The position numbers were made by a program, and so were the translations under genes. A stretch of 29,994 bases of DNA from DATCVR01 sp036566745 (GTDB lineage: Bacteria; Actinomycetota; Actinomycetes; Jiangellales; Jiangellaceae). The DNA is taken from NCBI GenBank assembly GCA_036566745.1, contig DATCVR010000087.1:1-29994 (forward strand), given 5' to 3'. The notes beneath the pieces were generated by a model. The model was not told the origin of the DNA. It worked only from the letters and a program-made list of their open reading frames with translations, and searched no databases. This document shows positions 1-8,188 of the stretch, piece after piece (position 1 is the first letter of the stretch; the number at the start of each line of letters is the position of its first letter).

Positions 1-86
1 TCGTCGAATTCCACACTCGCTCCTCTGTCGAAGCTTCACCCGTTGGACGTGACGAGAGTCGCGATCCGCTGCACCGTACGCGGACC

Positions 87-92
87 TAGGCT
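87..92 (+). promoter_or_regulatory. Candidate -10 box (TAGGCT) for leaderless lpd mRNA
   Basis: TAGGCT fits the actinobacterial TANNNT -10 pattern and ends 7 bases before the ATG at 100, so transcription would begin at or next to the start codon. There is no Shine-Dalgarno-like sequence before the ATG, which agrees with a leaderless mRNA. No convincing -35 hexamer is visible at the normal spacing. Inferred from pattern and spacing only. Confidence 0.45.
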
Positions 93-99
93 GTACGTC

Positions 100-1503
<1,404 letters not shown>

Positions 1504-1510
1504 TTCGTTG

Positions 1511-1546
1511 CCCGCTCTGACCTGGTGGTTCTCGGGTCAGAGCGGG
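1511..1546. terminator. Bidirectional hairpin terminator between lpd and the VOC gene
   Basis: Perfect 12-base inverted repeat: CCCGCTCTGACC at 1511-1522 and GGTCAGAGCGGG at 1535-1546, with a 12-base loop. It begins 7 bases after the lpd stop and lies between two convergent genes, so it can end transcription from both sides. There is no long T tract, as is usual in high-GC actinobacteria. Confidence 0.8.
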
Positions 1547-1575
1547 TTCCGGGCCGTCGTGGGGCCGCTCGGTGC

Positions 1576-1908
1576 TCAGTGCCCCGCGTTGATCACGCAG
1601 AAGAGGTTGCCCTCGGTGTCGGCGAGCACCACGAAGTCGGCGTCGTCGGGGTACTCCCAATCGACCCGGATGGCTCCGAGCGACACCAGCCGCTGCACCT
1701 CGGACAGCTGCTCGGCCTCGTCGTCCACCCACAGGTCGAGATGCGTCCGGTCGTCCTCGTCCAGGTGAAGGCGTGGGCCCCCACCCGACTGCGGGCCGAG
1801 GAACGCCGGATTGCCCGAGCGCGGGACATACCCGAGCGCCTGGCTCCAGAACTCCGCCGCCCGGCGAATGTCCGACACGTTCAGCACGACCGACCCGATG
1901 CGCACCAT
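1576..1908 (-). CDS. VOC (glyoxalase/bleomycin-resistance fold) protein
   Basis: Small single-module VOC protein of about 110 residues. It starts with the typical beta strand VRIGSVVLNVSDIRRAAEFW followed by AFLGPQSGGG, HLDLWVDD and the C-terminal DFVVLADTEGNLFCV. VOC proteins dimerise and usually bind a metal; here the HLDLWVDD histidine and the DTEGN acidic residue could be ligands. The substrate cannot be read from the sequence, and the family includes dioxygenases, resistance proteins and isomerases. An upstream in-frame ATG at 1923 would add five residues; I prefer 1908 because family members start just before the first strand. The gene is convergent with lpd across the shared hairpin. 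Confidence 0.8.
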   Translation of the reverse strand: MVRIGSVVLNVSDIRRAAEFWSQALGYVPRSGNPAFLGPQSGGGPRLHLDEDDRTHLDLWVDDEAEQLSEVQRLVSLGAIRVDWEYPDDADFVVLADTEGNLFCVINAGH

Positions 1909-1949
1909 GGTTCCCAGCATCACACGCGTGCGCCGGTAGCGCGATCACC

Positions 1950-2549
1950 TCAGCGGGCCGGGTGCCAGCCCGGCAGTTGTGCGGGATCGCGGGGGTAGAG
2001 CTCCTGGTCGCGCCGGACGAGGTCGACCTCGCGGGGCCCCCACTGCAGGAAGGGCGGCTCGTCGAACTCGTAGCTCGCGTGCATGACGCCGCTGCGCTCG
2101 AGCCGGAGGATGAGGCCGTACCAGGCGCGGCCGGCTGCGTCGTAGACCGAGCGTCGCAGCGCCGAGCACGCCTCGGCGACCGTGGGCAGGTAGAGCAGGC
2201 GCTGCCGGAACGTCGCGTCGCCCGGCATCCTGACGACCACCATCGTCCTGACCTCGTCCGCGGCGGCCGCCGCGGTCAGGAGCGCGGCCTCCCAGCCGTC
2301 GGGGAGCACGGCGAGCAGTGCGTATCCGACGTTCAGGAGCGGGTCGTCCGGCGTGGCAGGCGGGTCGTCGAGGTCGAGGCGGGGAAACGGGTCGCCGTGG
2401 TCGTCGGTGGTTCTCGCTGCCCTTTCCCGATCGTGTTTGAGGATGAGTCGGCGCAACCTCTGTGCCAGTTCCGGGTCTTCGGCGGCAAACACGTCAAACG
2501 GATCGACGAGCTGCGTGGAAGGCTCGACGTCGCCCCGTTCATCGCTCAT
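1950..2549 (-). CDS. YezG/DUF600-like protein, possible orphan immunity protein
   Basis: Acidic soluble protein of 199 residues without signal peptide or membrane segments. The central part has WEAALLTAAAAADEV, and the C-terminal block runs RAWYGLILRLERSG, YEFDEPPFL and then LYPRDPAQLPGW. That last block resembles the end of YezG/DUF600-family proteins (tyrosine-aspartate-x-x-P, then a run ending in proline-x-tryptophan), which act as immunity or antitoxin partners of secreted polymorphic toxins. The assignment is by pattern recall and not certain. No toxin, WXG100 or secretion gene lies beside it, so it would be an orphan. A TAGCGT -10-like box (minus strand, 2561-2556) ends 6 bases before the ATG, and a GGAG overlaps the gap. 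Confidence 0.7.
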   Translation of the reverse strand: MSDERGDVEPSTQLVDPFDVFAAEDPELAQRLRRLILKHDRERAARTTDDHGDPFPRLDLDDPPATPDDPLLNVGYALLAVLPDGWEAALLTAAAAADEVRTMVVVRMPGDATFRQRLLYLPTVAEACSALRRSVYDAAGRAWYGLILRLERSGVMHASYEFDEPPFLQWGPREVDLVRRDQELYPRDPAQLPGWHPAR

Positions 2550-2863
2550 GACTCCACGCTAACCCGACGCCGCGAGTCACCTCGCCCGGACGGGCCCACC
2601 GACTCGGGTGACGCGCATCCCTGGTGGTGGCGGATGGCCGGGCAGGCCGTGCCGAGCAGCTACGCCATCGGCGACGTCACCGCCAGCTCATGCTCGCCCA
2701 GGTCGCCGTGTCGATCAACAAGTGAGGCGGTGAGGGCACCCAGACGCTGTTCCGATGATGAACCGTCTCGGCTGCCGCCATTGCGCGCCCGACCACCGAG
2801 AGGCCAGTCTGGCCGCGCAGGAGTCCGGCCCTGTTCGCACATCATCGAAAGGCCGTCGCGACC
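2550..2863. other. 314-base non-coding stretch holding an lpd fragment
   Basis: I find no convincing gene here. It contains the probable promoter of the minus-strand YezG-like gene (2556-2561), the broken lpd copy (2649-2715), a short inverted repeat GGCCA/TGGCC (2802-2806 and 2810-2814), and the leader of the ammonia-lyase-like gene. Open frames crossing it lack RBS and family-like sequence. Confidence 0.6.
2649..2715 (+). pseudogene. Degenerate fragment of dihydrolipoyl dehydrogenase gene
   Basis: Aligned to lpd bases 1012-1079, this stretch matches at 64 of 68 columns, with three substitutions and one deleted base. The deletion (GGCCAG in lpd, GCCAG here) breaks the frame inside the sequence encoding YAIGDVTGQLMLAHVAES. 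Similarity stops abruptly on both sides and the restored frame ends at a TGA after the codons for SINK. It encodes part of the second FAD-binding motif. It is not functional by itself. It most likely marks a duplication or recombination event at the edge of the foreign-looking ammonia-lyase gene. The source could also be a second, close lpd paralogue outside this window. Confidence 0.8.
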
Positions 2864-4351
2864 ATGAGTGAGCTGAATGCCGCATCGAATGGTCGCCCCA
2901 CGATCGTCATCAATGGCGCGCAACTGCATTGCGACGATGTTGCTCCCTTTGCCACGGGTCGGTACGACCTTGGCCTGCAAGCCGAAGCCCTGGCCAGAGC
3001 CGAAGCCGCATGGCGGTTGATGAACGAGGTCGCAGCGCAACAGCCGGTGTATGGGCGCACCACAGGTGTCGGGGCGAACAAGTCCGACGTCGTCCGGAGC
3101 GAAGCACTCGGCGGGCACGGGACACGTCTGCTGCGCAGTCATGTCGTGGGAGTTGGCGAGCTGCTGAGCGACGAACATGTCCGGGCCCTGCTGATGATCC
3201 GCGCGAACCAGCTCGCGGTTGGGCGGTCGGGTGCCCACCCTCGGCTGTTGAAAGGTCTGATCGATGCTGTGAACTCCGGCGCGTTGCCCGCCGTGCATCG
3301 TGTCGGCTCGATCGGCACAGGGGACCTGACCGCACTCGCCGAGGTGGGGCTCACCCTCGCTGGTGAGCGTCCTTGGAGAACCAACGCCGCGCCCGTGGTG
3401 CCGTTCGACGAGGGCGATGCCTTGGCGTTCATGAGCAGTAATGCCGCCACTCTCGCGGAGGCGGCAATGGCGACGGTCGAGCTTCGGCAACTGCTACGAG
3501 CCAGCCACGCAGTCGCGGCCTTGTCTCACGTCGCCATGTCCGGCTCGCCCGAAGCCTATGTCGCCCAGGTCCACAGCACGCGGTCACATCGAGGCCAGGT
3601 GGAGTGTGCCGCCGAGATGGAACGGCTCTTGGGGCTTCACCACGCGCGTACGCCGGGCCGTTCGATCCAAGATCCCTACGGGTTGCGAGCCTTTCCTCAG
3701 GTGCAAGGACCGGCACTGGACGCGGCACGTGATCTAGAGGAGATCCTGGCGATCGAGATCAACGCAGGGTCGGAGAACCCGATGATCTCCCCTGACGATG
3801 GCAAGATCTATCATCACGGACACTTTCACACCGCTTATGTCGCCGTCGGCCTCGATCGCCTTCGCGCGGCCGTGCACCACGTTGCTCAGCTGTCCGCCGC
3901 GCGCCTCGGTCAGCTGATGAAGCCCGCGCAGACCGGTCTGTCCGCCTTCCTGGCCACCGGTGCTTCGGGTAGTTCAGGAGCGATGATTCTCGAGTACGTG
4001 GCGCAGGATGCGCTCGCCGAACTCCGTCATTCCGCGTTCCCCGTGACGTCAGGAACGGCAATCATCTCCCTCGGCGTGGAGGATCACGCCTCATTCGCCA
4101 CTCAGGCGGCCCGCCAGGCAGTCCGAGCCGCGGGGGCGTACCGTCTCGTGCTTGCATGCGAGCTCGTCGCCGCGATTCGGGCGGTACGAATGCGCGAACT
4201 ACGCCTGGAGGGTCTGCCGCTGCAGGCGGCCTTTGCCCAGGTGGCCGTGGTGCTGGAGCACTCCTTGGCCGATCGGGATCTGAGCGAGGACATCGCGCAT
4301 GCCGCCGCCGCGCTCGACACAACCGTCGTGAACAGCATCATCAACCCCTAG
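2864..4351 (+). CDS. Aromatic amino acid ammonia-lyase family protein with altered MIO triad
   Basis: Protein of 495 residues, the usual length of bacterial histidine ammonia-lyase. Family landmarks are present: the N-terminal catalytic Tyr63 in VYGRTTGVG, RANQLAVGRSG (113-123), QDPYGLRAFPQVQG (269-282, matching HAL Tyr280/Arg283), the ENP turn near 304, HFHT, and EDHASF near the C terminus. The self-cyclising Ala-Ser-Gly triad that makes the MIO electrophile is Gly151-Thr152-Gly153 here (SIGTGDLTALAE). The Asn of the LLNG motif (HAL Asn195) is Ser191 (FMSSN). It may therefore lack MIO, or form one from threonine, and its substrate and chemistry are open. MIO-independent relatives such as ergothionase are worth considering. 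No hut genes are adjacent. Base composition is clearly lower in G+C than the neighbours, suggesting transfer. The ATG at 2864 fits the family start. Confidence 0.85.
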   Translation: MSELNAASNGRPTIVINGAQLHCDDVAPFATGRYDLGLQAEALARAEAAWRLMNEVAAQQPVYGRTTGVGANKSDVVRSEALGGHGTRLLRSHVVGVGELLSDEHVRALLMIRANQLAVGRSGAHPRLLKGLIDAVNSGALPAVHRVGSIGTGDLTALAEVGLTLAGERPWRTNAAPVVPFDEGDALAFMSSNAATLAEAAMATVELRQLLRASHAVAALSHVAMSGSPEAYVAQVHSTRSHRGQVECAAEMERLLGLHHARTPGRSIQDPYGLRAFPQVQGPALDAARDLEEILAIEINAGSENPMISPDDGKIYHHGHFHTAYVAVGLDRLRAAVHHVAQLSAARLGQLMKPAQTGLSAFLATGASGSSGAMILEYVAQDALAELRHSAFPVTSGTAIISLGVEDHASFATQAARQAVRAAGAYRLVLACELVAAIRAVRMRELRLEGLPLQAAFAQVAVVLEHSLADRDLSEDIAHAAAALDTTVVNSIINP

Positions 4352-4506
4352 ACCGCGGGCGGATGCCCTGGTGATCGCCTCCGGCGACGAACCTCATGCC
4401 GTGGACGTCCGCCTATGATCATGTCGCGCCCGACGCGCCCGACCGTTGTCAGAAGGCGATGGCGGCAAGCGGCTCCGCCGCGGCCGGCGCCGATCGGAGG
4501 TAGCAC

Positions 4507-4938
4507 ATGTCCTGTGTGACGTTCCTGACGCCTGACCAGCGCGCCGCCTTGATCGCCGGCTCCCCGCAACGCCCGATCGACGAGGTTCTCGCCGAGCACC
4601 CGGTCCCTCCGGTGACGGCCGGGAAGATCCATCGTCTTCGGATCCTGGCTGGCGACCCGAACCCGAAGATCAGGCAGAGTGCCGCCAGCAGTCGTCACGC
4701 GCCGCCGGACCTGCTCGCGGGGTTGGCGGCGGACGACGAGGTCGGCGTGCGCTGCTGCGTCGCTCGCAACGAGCAAGCCGCTGAGCCCACGCTCCGGGAC
4801 CTTGCCCATGACCCGGCCGCGGTGGTCCGAGGATGGGTGGCCGCGAACAGCTCGACCCCGGCCGGCCTGCTCGATCTTCTGGCCACCGATGACGACGAGT
4901 CGGTGCGGGCCGTCGTGGCGTGGAGCCGGAACTGGTGA
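4507..4938 (+). CDS. Leucine-rich-repeat-variant (LRV/HEAT-like) repeat protein
   Basis: Small soluble protein of 143 residues. After a 50-residue head, three or four repeats of about 24 residues follow the LRV pattern: DPNPKIRQSAASSRHAPPDL, DDEVGVRCCVARNEQAAEPT, DPAAVVRGWVAANSSTPAGL, DDDESVRAVVAWSRNW. Each starts with an acidic D/N turn, then a VR dipeptide, then an alanine/asparagine turn and a leucine-rich helix. Such repeats form short helical solenoids that bind other proteins; no catalytic site is visible. A good Shine-Dalgarno (GGAGG) lies 6-10 bases before the ATG. A TATGAT -10-like box at 4414-4419 could start its transcript. The partner is unknown. Confidence 0.8.
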   Translation: MSCVTFLTPDQRAALIAGSPQRPIDEVLAEHPVPPVTAGKIHRLRILAGDPNPKIRQSAASSRHAPPDLLAGLAADDEVGVRCCVARNEQAAEPTLRDLAHDPAAVVRGWVAANSSTPAGLLDLLATDDDESVRAVVAWSRNW

Positions 4939-4960
4939 ACCACTCCCGTGCTGATCGGAG

Positions 4961-6220
4961 TCAGCGCGACGCTGTCGTGGCCGCGTCGATCTCGTCCTGA
5001 CCCGGTGTCGTGGGCTCGCGTTCGCCGCGCCAGATCACCACGGCCGCGACCGCGGCGAACCCCGCGACGGCCGCCAGTGTCCAGCTGGCCCGGGTGAGGT
5101 GTCCCGACGAGCCGAGCCATCCCGCCAGCGGATAGGTGACCAGCCAGCACGCGTGCGACAGCGAGAACTGCGCGGCGAAGGCGGCCCGGAGATCGGCGGG
5201 CTCGACGTGGCTGCGGATGAGCCGCCCGGCCGGGGTCTCGATCGCCGACCAGCCGACGCCCATGACGACCCACAGTCCACACAGCACGACCAGCGCTACT
5301 CCTGGGGGTGCGTTCGTCACCAGCGGGAAGGCCAGCAGCGGCCCGATGAGCAGGATGGTCGCGGGCAGCATGACGCGGCGCTCCGGCACGCGGCGCAGCA
5401 CGCGCGGCAGGGCGAGCGCGGCGAGCATCGAGCCCAGGCCGTTGGCGCCCAGGGCGAGCGCGACCGTCCCTTCTCCCGCGCCGAACACGTCCTGCACGAT
5501 CACGTAGGTCTGGACCAGCACGAACGCTCCCGCCGAGGCCACCACGAGGTGCAGGGCCATGAGCGCACGCAACGGCCGGGCGCCGAGGAAGACTCGCATG
5601 CCCAGCGTCACCCGCGCCGGGAACGACGTGCGCTCAGCGGCGTCGTCGGATACCTGCCGCGGCAGGGCCACCGACACGACGAGCACCGCCGATGCCACGA
5701 AACCGGCCGCGGTGCCGAGGAACAGCGTCTCCGAGGAGACCACCAGCAGGAGGACCGCGGCGAGGAACGGCGCGAACACCGACTCGAGGTCGTAGGCCAG
5801 GCGCGAGAGCGACAACGCGTTCGTGTAGTCCTCGTCCCGCTTCAGGACCTGCGGGATCACCGCGTGGAACGTCGGTGTGAACGTGGCCGAGGCGGCCTGC
5901 AGGACGAAGATCAGCAGGTAGATCTGCCAGACCTGGTCGACGAACGGCAAGGACAATGCGGCGGCGAACCGCACCAGGTCGGAGCCGACCATGATCCGGC
6001 GGCTGGGCAGCCGGGCCAGTGCGGCCGAGGCCAGCGGCGCCAGCACGTAGGCAACCATCTTGATCGCCAGCGCCGTGCCGAGCACGGTTCCCGCATCGGC
6101 GCCGGCCAGGTCGTAGGCGACCAGCCCCAAGGCGACCGTCGCGAGCCCACTGCCGATCAGGGCCAGGATCTGGGCGCAGAAGAGCCGTCGGTAGACCTGC
6201 TGGCGCAGCACACGGAGCAT
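4961..6220 (-). CDS. MFS transporter (exporter-like)
   Basis: Inner-membrane protein of 419 residues with 10-12 hydrophobic segments in two halves. These are separated by a cytoplasmic loop (LPRQVSDDAAERTSFPARVTL) around residue 190. The N-terminal half begins VYRRLFCAQILALIGSGLATVALGL and has the short basic loop ARLPSRR between TM2 and TM3. This organisation is typical of Bcr/EntS/MdtH-like drug or siderophore exporters of the major facilitator superfamily; the substrate is not readable. It starts 13 bases after the end of the aroE-like gene on the same strand, so the two are probably cotranscribed from the 7041-7046 promoter. Confidence 0.9.
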   Translation of the reverse strand: MLRVLRQQVYRRLFCAQILALIGSGLATVALGLVAYDLAGADAGTVLGTALAIKMVAYVLAPLASAALARLPSRRIMVGSDLVRFAAALSLPFVDQVWQIYLLIFVLQAASATFTPTFHAVIPQVLKRDEDYTNALSLSRLAYDLESVFAPFLAAVLLLVVSSETLFLGTAAGFVASAVLVVSVALPRQVSDDAAERTSFPARVTLGMRVFLGARPLRALMALHLVVASAGAFVLVQTYVIVQDVFGAGEGTVALALGANGLGSMLAALALPRVLRRVPERRVMLPATILLIGPLLAFPLVTNAPPGVALVVLCGLWVVMGVGWSAIETPAGRLIRSHVEPADLRAAFAAQFSLSHACWLVTYPLAGWLGSSGHLTRASWTLAAVAGFAAVAAVVIWRGEREPTTPGQDEIDAATTASR

Positions 6221-6233
6221 CTCGGCGGGACCG

Positions 6234-7034
6234 TCAGCCGAACTGCTCGCGCAGCACGGACAGGTCCGGCTTCGTGCCGGTCAGCCACTCCAGGGCAGGC
6301 ACGGCCTGGTGGGCCACCATCGCGATCCCGTGGACCACGGCGGCCCCGAGCTCGCGGGCCTGGCCGATCAGGAGGGTCTCGCGCGGCCGGACCACGAGGT
6401 CGAACACCACGGGACGATTCGTCAGCGCTGTAGCAGCGACCGGGCTCGCCTCCGAACGCTCGCCCATGCCGATCGAGGTCGCGTTGACGACGACGTCGAA
6501 TTCCGGCGTGACCGCGTCGAGGCCGCCGCCGTAACGGCAGCCGAAGCGGTCGCAGAGCACCTGAGCCCGGTCGGCCGTGCGGTTGAAGACGGTGGTGACG
6601 GCGCCGGCCTCGCGCAGGCCGAAGGCCACGGCGCGGGCTCCGCCACCGGCACCGAGCAGGGCGACTCGCCGACCCGAGAGCTCGACGACCTCGCGGAGTG
6701 CGCCTATCGCGCCGATCCAGTCGGAGTTGTGGCCGATCAGCCGGCCGTCGCGGTTCTCGACCACGTTGACCGCGCCGATCGCCGTGGCGTCGTCGTCGAT
6801 CTCGTCGAGGAACCGCATGACCTCCCGCTTGAACGGGGTGGTGACCGTTCCGCCTCCGAGCCCCAAGCTGCGTACGGCGGCCATGGCCGCGCCGATGTCG
6901 CGTGGCTCGAGGGCGACGTAGACCGCGTCGACGCCGGCTCTCTCGAACGCCGCGTTGTAGACCAGCGGGGCGGGGTTGCCGATGTTCGGATTGCCGAAGG
7001 TCGCGAAGACGCGACTCGTTCCGCTGATGATCAC
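6234..7034 (-). CDS. aroE: Shikimate 5-dehydrogenase-like protein with altered substrate pocket
   Basis: Protein of 266 residues with the shikimate dehydrogenase fold. The N-terminal domain carries the catalytic lysine in VTTPFK (Lys69) and the aspartate in NSDW (Asp105). The Rossmann domain has LLGAGGGARAV (about 127-137) and FNRT (about 150-153), the latter favouring NADP(H). In true AroE two serines of the HSxSP motif hold the shikimate carboxylate; here that stretch reads IGNPAP, so they are Asn20 and Ala22. The protein may belong to the AroE-like branch acting on another polyol acid, so a biosynthetic role is not assured. No other aro gene is nearby. The start is GTG at 7034 without Shine-Dalgarno, 6 bases after a TATCGT box. 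Confidence 0.85.
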   Translation of the reverse strand: MIISGTSRVFATFGNPNIGNPAPLVYNAAFERAGVDAVYVALEPRDIGAAMAAVRSLGLGGGTVTTPFKREVMRFLDEIDDDATAIGAVNVVENRDGRLIGHNSDWIGAIGALREVVELSGRRVALLGAGGGARAVAFGLREAGAVTTVFNRTADRAQVLCDRFGCRYGGGLDAVTPEFDVVVNATSIGMGERSEASPVAATALTNRPVVFDLVVRPRETLLIGQARELGAAVVHGIAMVAHQAVPALEWLTGTKPDLSVLREQFG

Positions 7035-7040
7035 CCGCGA

Positions 7041-7046
7041 ACGATA
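7041..7046 (-). promoter_or_regulatory. Candidate -10 box (TATCGT) for leaderless aroE-like mRNA
   Basis: On the minus strand TATCGT ends 6 bases before the GTG start of the aroE-like gene. There is no ribosome-binding site in the gap, consistent with leaderless transcription of the aroE-MFS pair. Confidence 0.5.
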
Positions 7047-7070
7047 TCGGGCGACCGGGGCGCTGATCCG

Positions 7071-7076
7071 TATGGT
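7071..7076 (+). promoter_or_regulatory. Candidate -10 box (TATGGT) for leaderless M48 peptidase mRNA
   Basis: TATGGT ends 6 bases before the GTG at 7083, and no Shine-Dalgarno is present. It faces the 7041-7046 box, so two back-to-back leaderless promoters share a gap of only 48 bases between the two start codons. Confidence 0.5.
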
Positions 7077-7082
7077 TGCGCC

Positions 7083-8171
7083 GTGAGTACGTGGACCGGG
7101 CCGATGTCGTCATGGGCGATGATCAGGGCATGGACGTCGCTGGCGGCCATCACGGCCGGCTACACCGCAGCGTGCTGCCTGGCGATCTGGGCCGCCGGCC
7201 TGCCCTGGTGGATCGGGCTGGCGCCCCTGGCCGCATCGCTGGCCGCGGAGCTGTCGCAGCGGTGGAAGGAGCCCGTGTCGATGCCGTCCACCGCGGCGAC
7301 GGAGGAGAACGAACCTCGCGTACATGCGGTCGTGGACCGGCTGTGCGCCCTGACCGGGCAGGACAAGCCGGCGCTGCGGATCCTCGACACCGAGGCTCCG
7401 AACTCCCTGGTGCACACCAGGCGTGGTCATCCGCCGACCCTCTATGTCAGCCGTGGACTACGGGACAAGCTGGACAACGAGCAGCTGCAGGCCGTGCTCG
7501 CCCACGAGTTCGCGCACCTGGCGCACCGAGACGCCCGCGTGCTGGAGATCGCCTGGGGGCTGGTGTCGTGGGTGTTCCTCCTGCCGGGCTCCGTCTTCGT
7601 GGGGCTGGCCCGGCTCGACATGCCGCTGTGCGCGCTGGCGCGGCTGTGCGGTCGTCCGTGGAAGGCCGTGGTCGGCCGTCAGCCCGACGAGGGTTCCGAT
7701 GAGTCGCGGCCCCGGCGCAGGGTTCCGCTGGTGCTGGCGGTTCCGCTGCTGGTCCTGGCGGGTCTGGGCCGTGCTGTCGTGTGGTCGTGCGCCATGACGA
7801 TCGGCCTGGCGCTGGCGTTCGTGGGGATGGTCGCGCTCATCCCCGGCATGGCCGTGTCCACCATGCTCACCCGGCGCCGTGAGCTGGCCGCCGACCGGGC
7901 CGCCGCCGCGGTCACGGGAGCGCCGAGCACGCTGGCGGCCGCCCTGGGCGTGATCGACGGCGAGATGTACGCCGTGCCCACGGCTGACCTCCGCGGGTTG
8001 AGCACGATGTCGGCGCTGGCCATCGTCCCGTTCGAGCGGCCCGGCACGGATGAACACCTGTCCCGCAGGGTGTTCGCCCGAATCAGCCGGACGCATCCGT
8101 CGATGAGCCGCCGTCTGGGGCACCTGGACACGCTGTCCCGACGACTGTCGAGCGGACAGGCAGTGTCGTGA
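7083..8171 (+). CDS. M48-family membrane metallopeptidase
   Basis: Protein of 362 residues. Two hydrophobic segments lie near the N terminus (about 13-50). The zinc motif HEFAH is at 141-145 inside LAHEFAHLAHRD, and further hydrophobic segments flank about 165 and 215-265. The third zinc ligand is probably the Glu of RRELAADRAAAA (the ExxxD motif of M48). This arrangement matches HtpX-like proteases that degrade misfolded membrane proteins, with the active site on the cytoplasmic face. Substrates are unknown. The GTG at 7083 is chosen because a -10-like box lies 6 bases upstream; ATG codons further in (such as 7104) would cut the first helix. It is divergent from the aroE-like gene. Confidence 0.88.
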   Translation: MSTWTGPMSSWAMIRAWTSLAAITAGYTAACCLAIWAAGLPWWIGLAPLAASLAAELSQRWKEPVSMPSTAATEENEPRVHAVVDRLCALTGQDKPALRILDTEAPNSLVHTRRGHPPTLYVSRGLRDKLDNEQLQAVLAHEFAHLAHRDARVLEIAWGLVSWVFLLPGSVFVGLARLDMPLCALARLCGRPWKAVVGRQPDEGSDESRPRRRVPLVLAVPLLVLAGLGRAVVWSCAMTIGLALAFVGMVALIPGMAVSTMLTRRRELAADRAAAAVTGAPSTLAAALGVIDGEMYAVPTADLRGLSTMSALAIVPFERPGTDEHLSRRVFARISRTHPSMSRRLGHLDTLSRRLSSGQAVS

Positions 8172-8188
8172 TCTGCCCCGGATCGTGG

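Noticed and set aside
43..99. N-terminal extension of lpd from an upstream ATG
   Set aside because: It adds 19 residues not found in the family and lies upstream of the likely transcription start at about 100.
2802..2814. Short inverted repeat GGCCA/TGGCC before the ammonia-lyase gene
   Set aside because: Five-base arms are common in this composition; too weak to call an operator or terminator.
4421..4519. Possible small upstream ORF just after the TATGAT box
   Set aside because: Arg/Pro-rich 32-codon frame with no ribosome-binding site; it would start upstream of the likely transcription start.
5099..6433. 444-codon plus-strand open frame opposite the MFS gene
   Set aside because: Antisense shadow rich in Arg/Gly/His; the MFS protein on the other strand has clear membrane helices and motifs.
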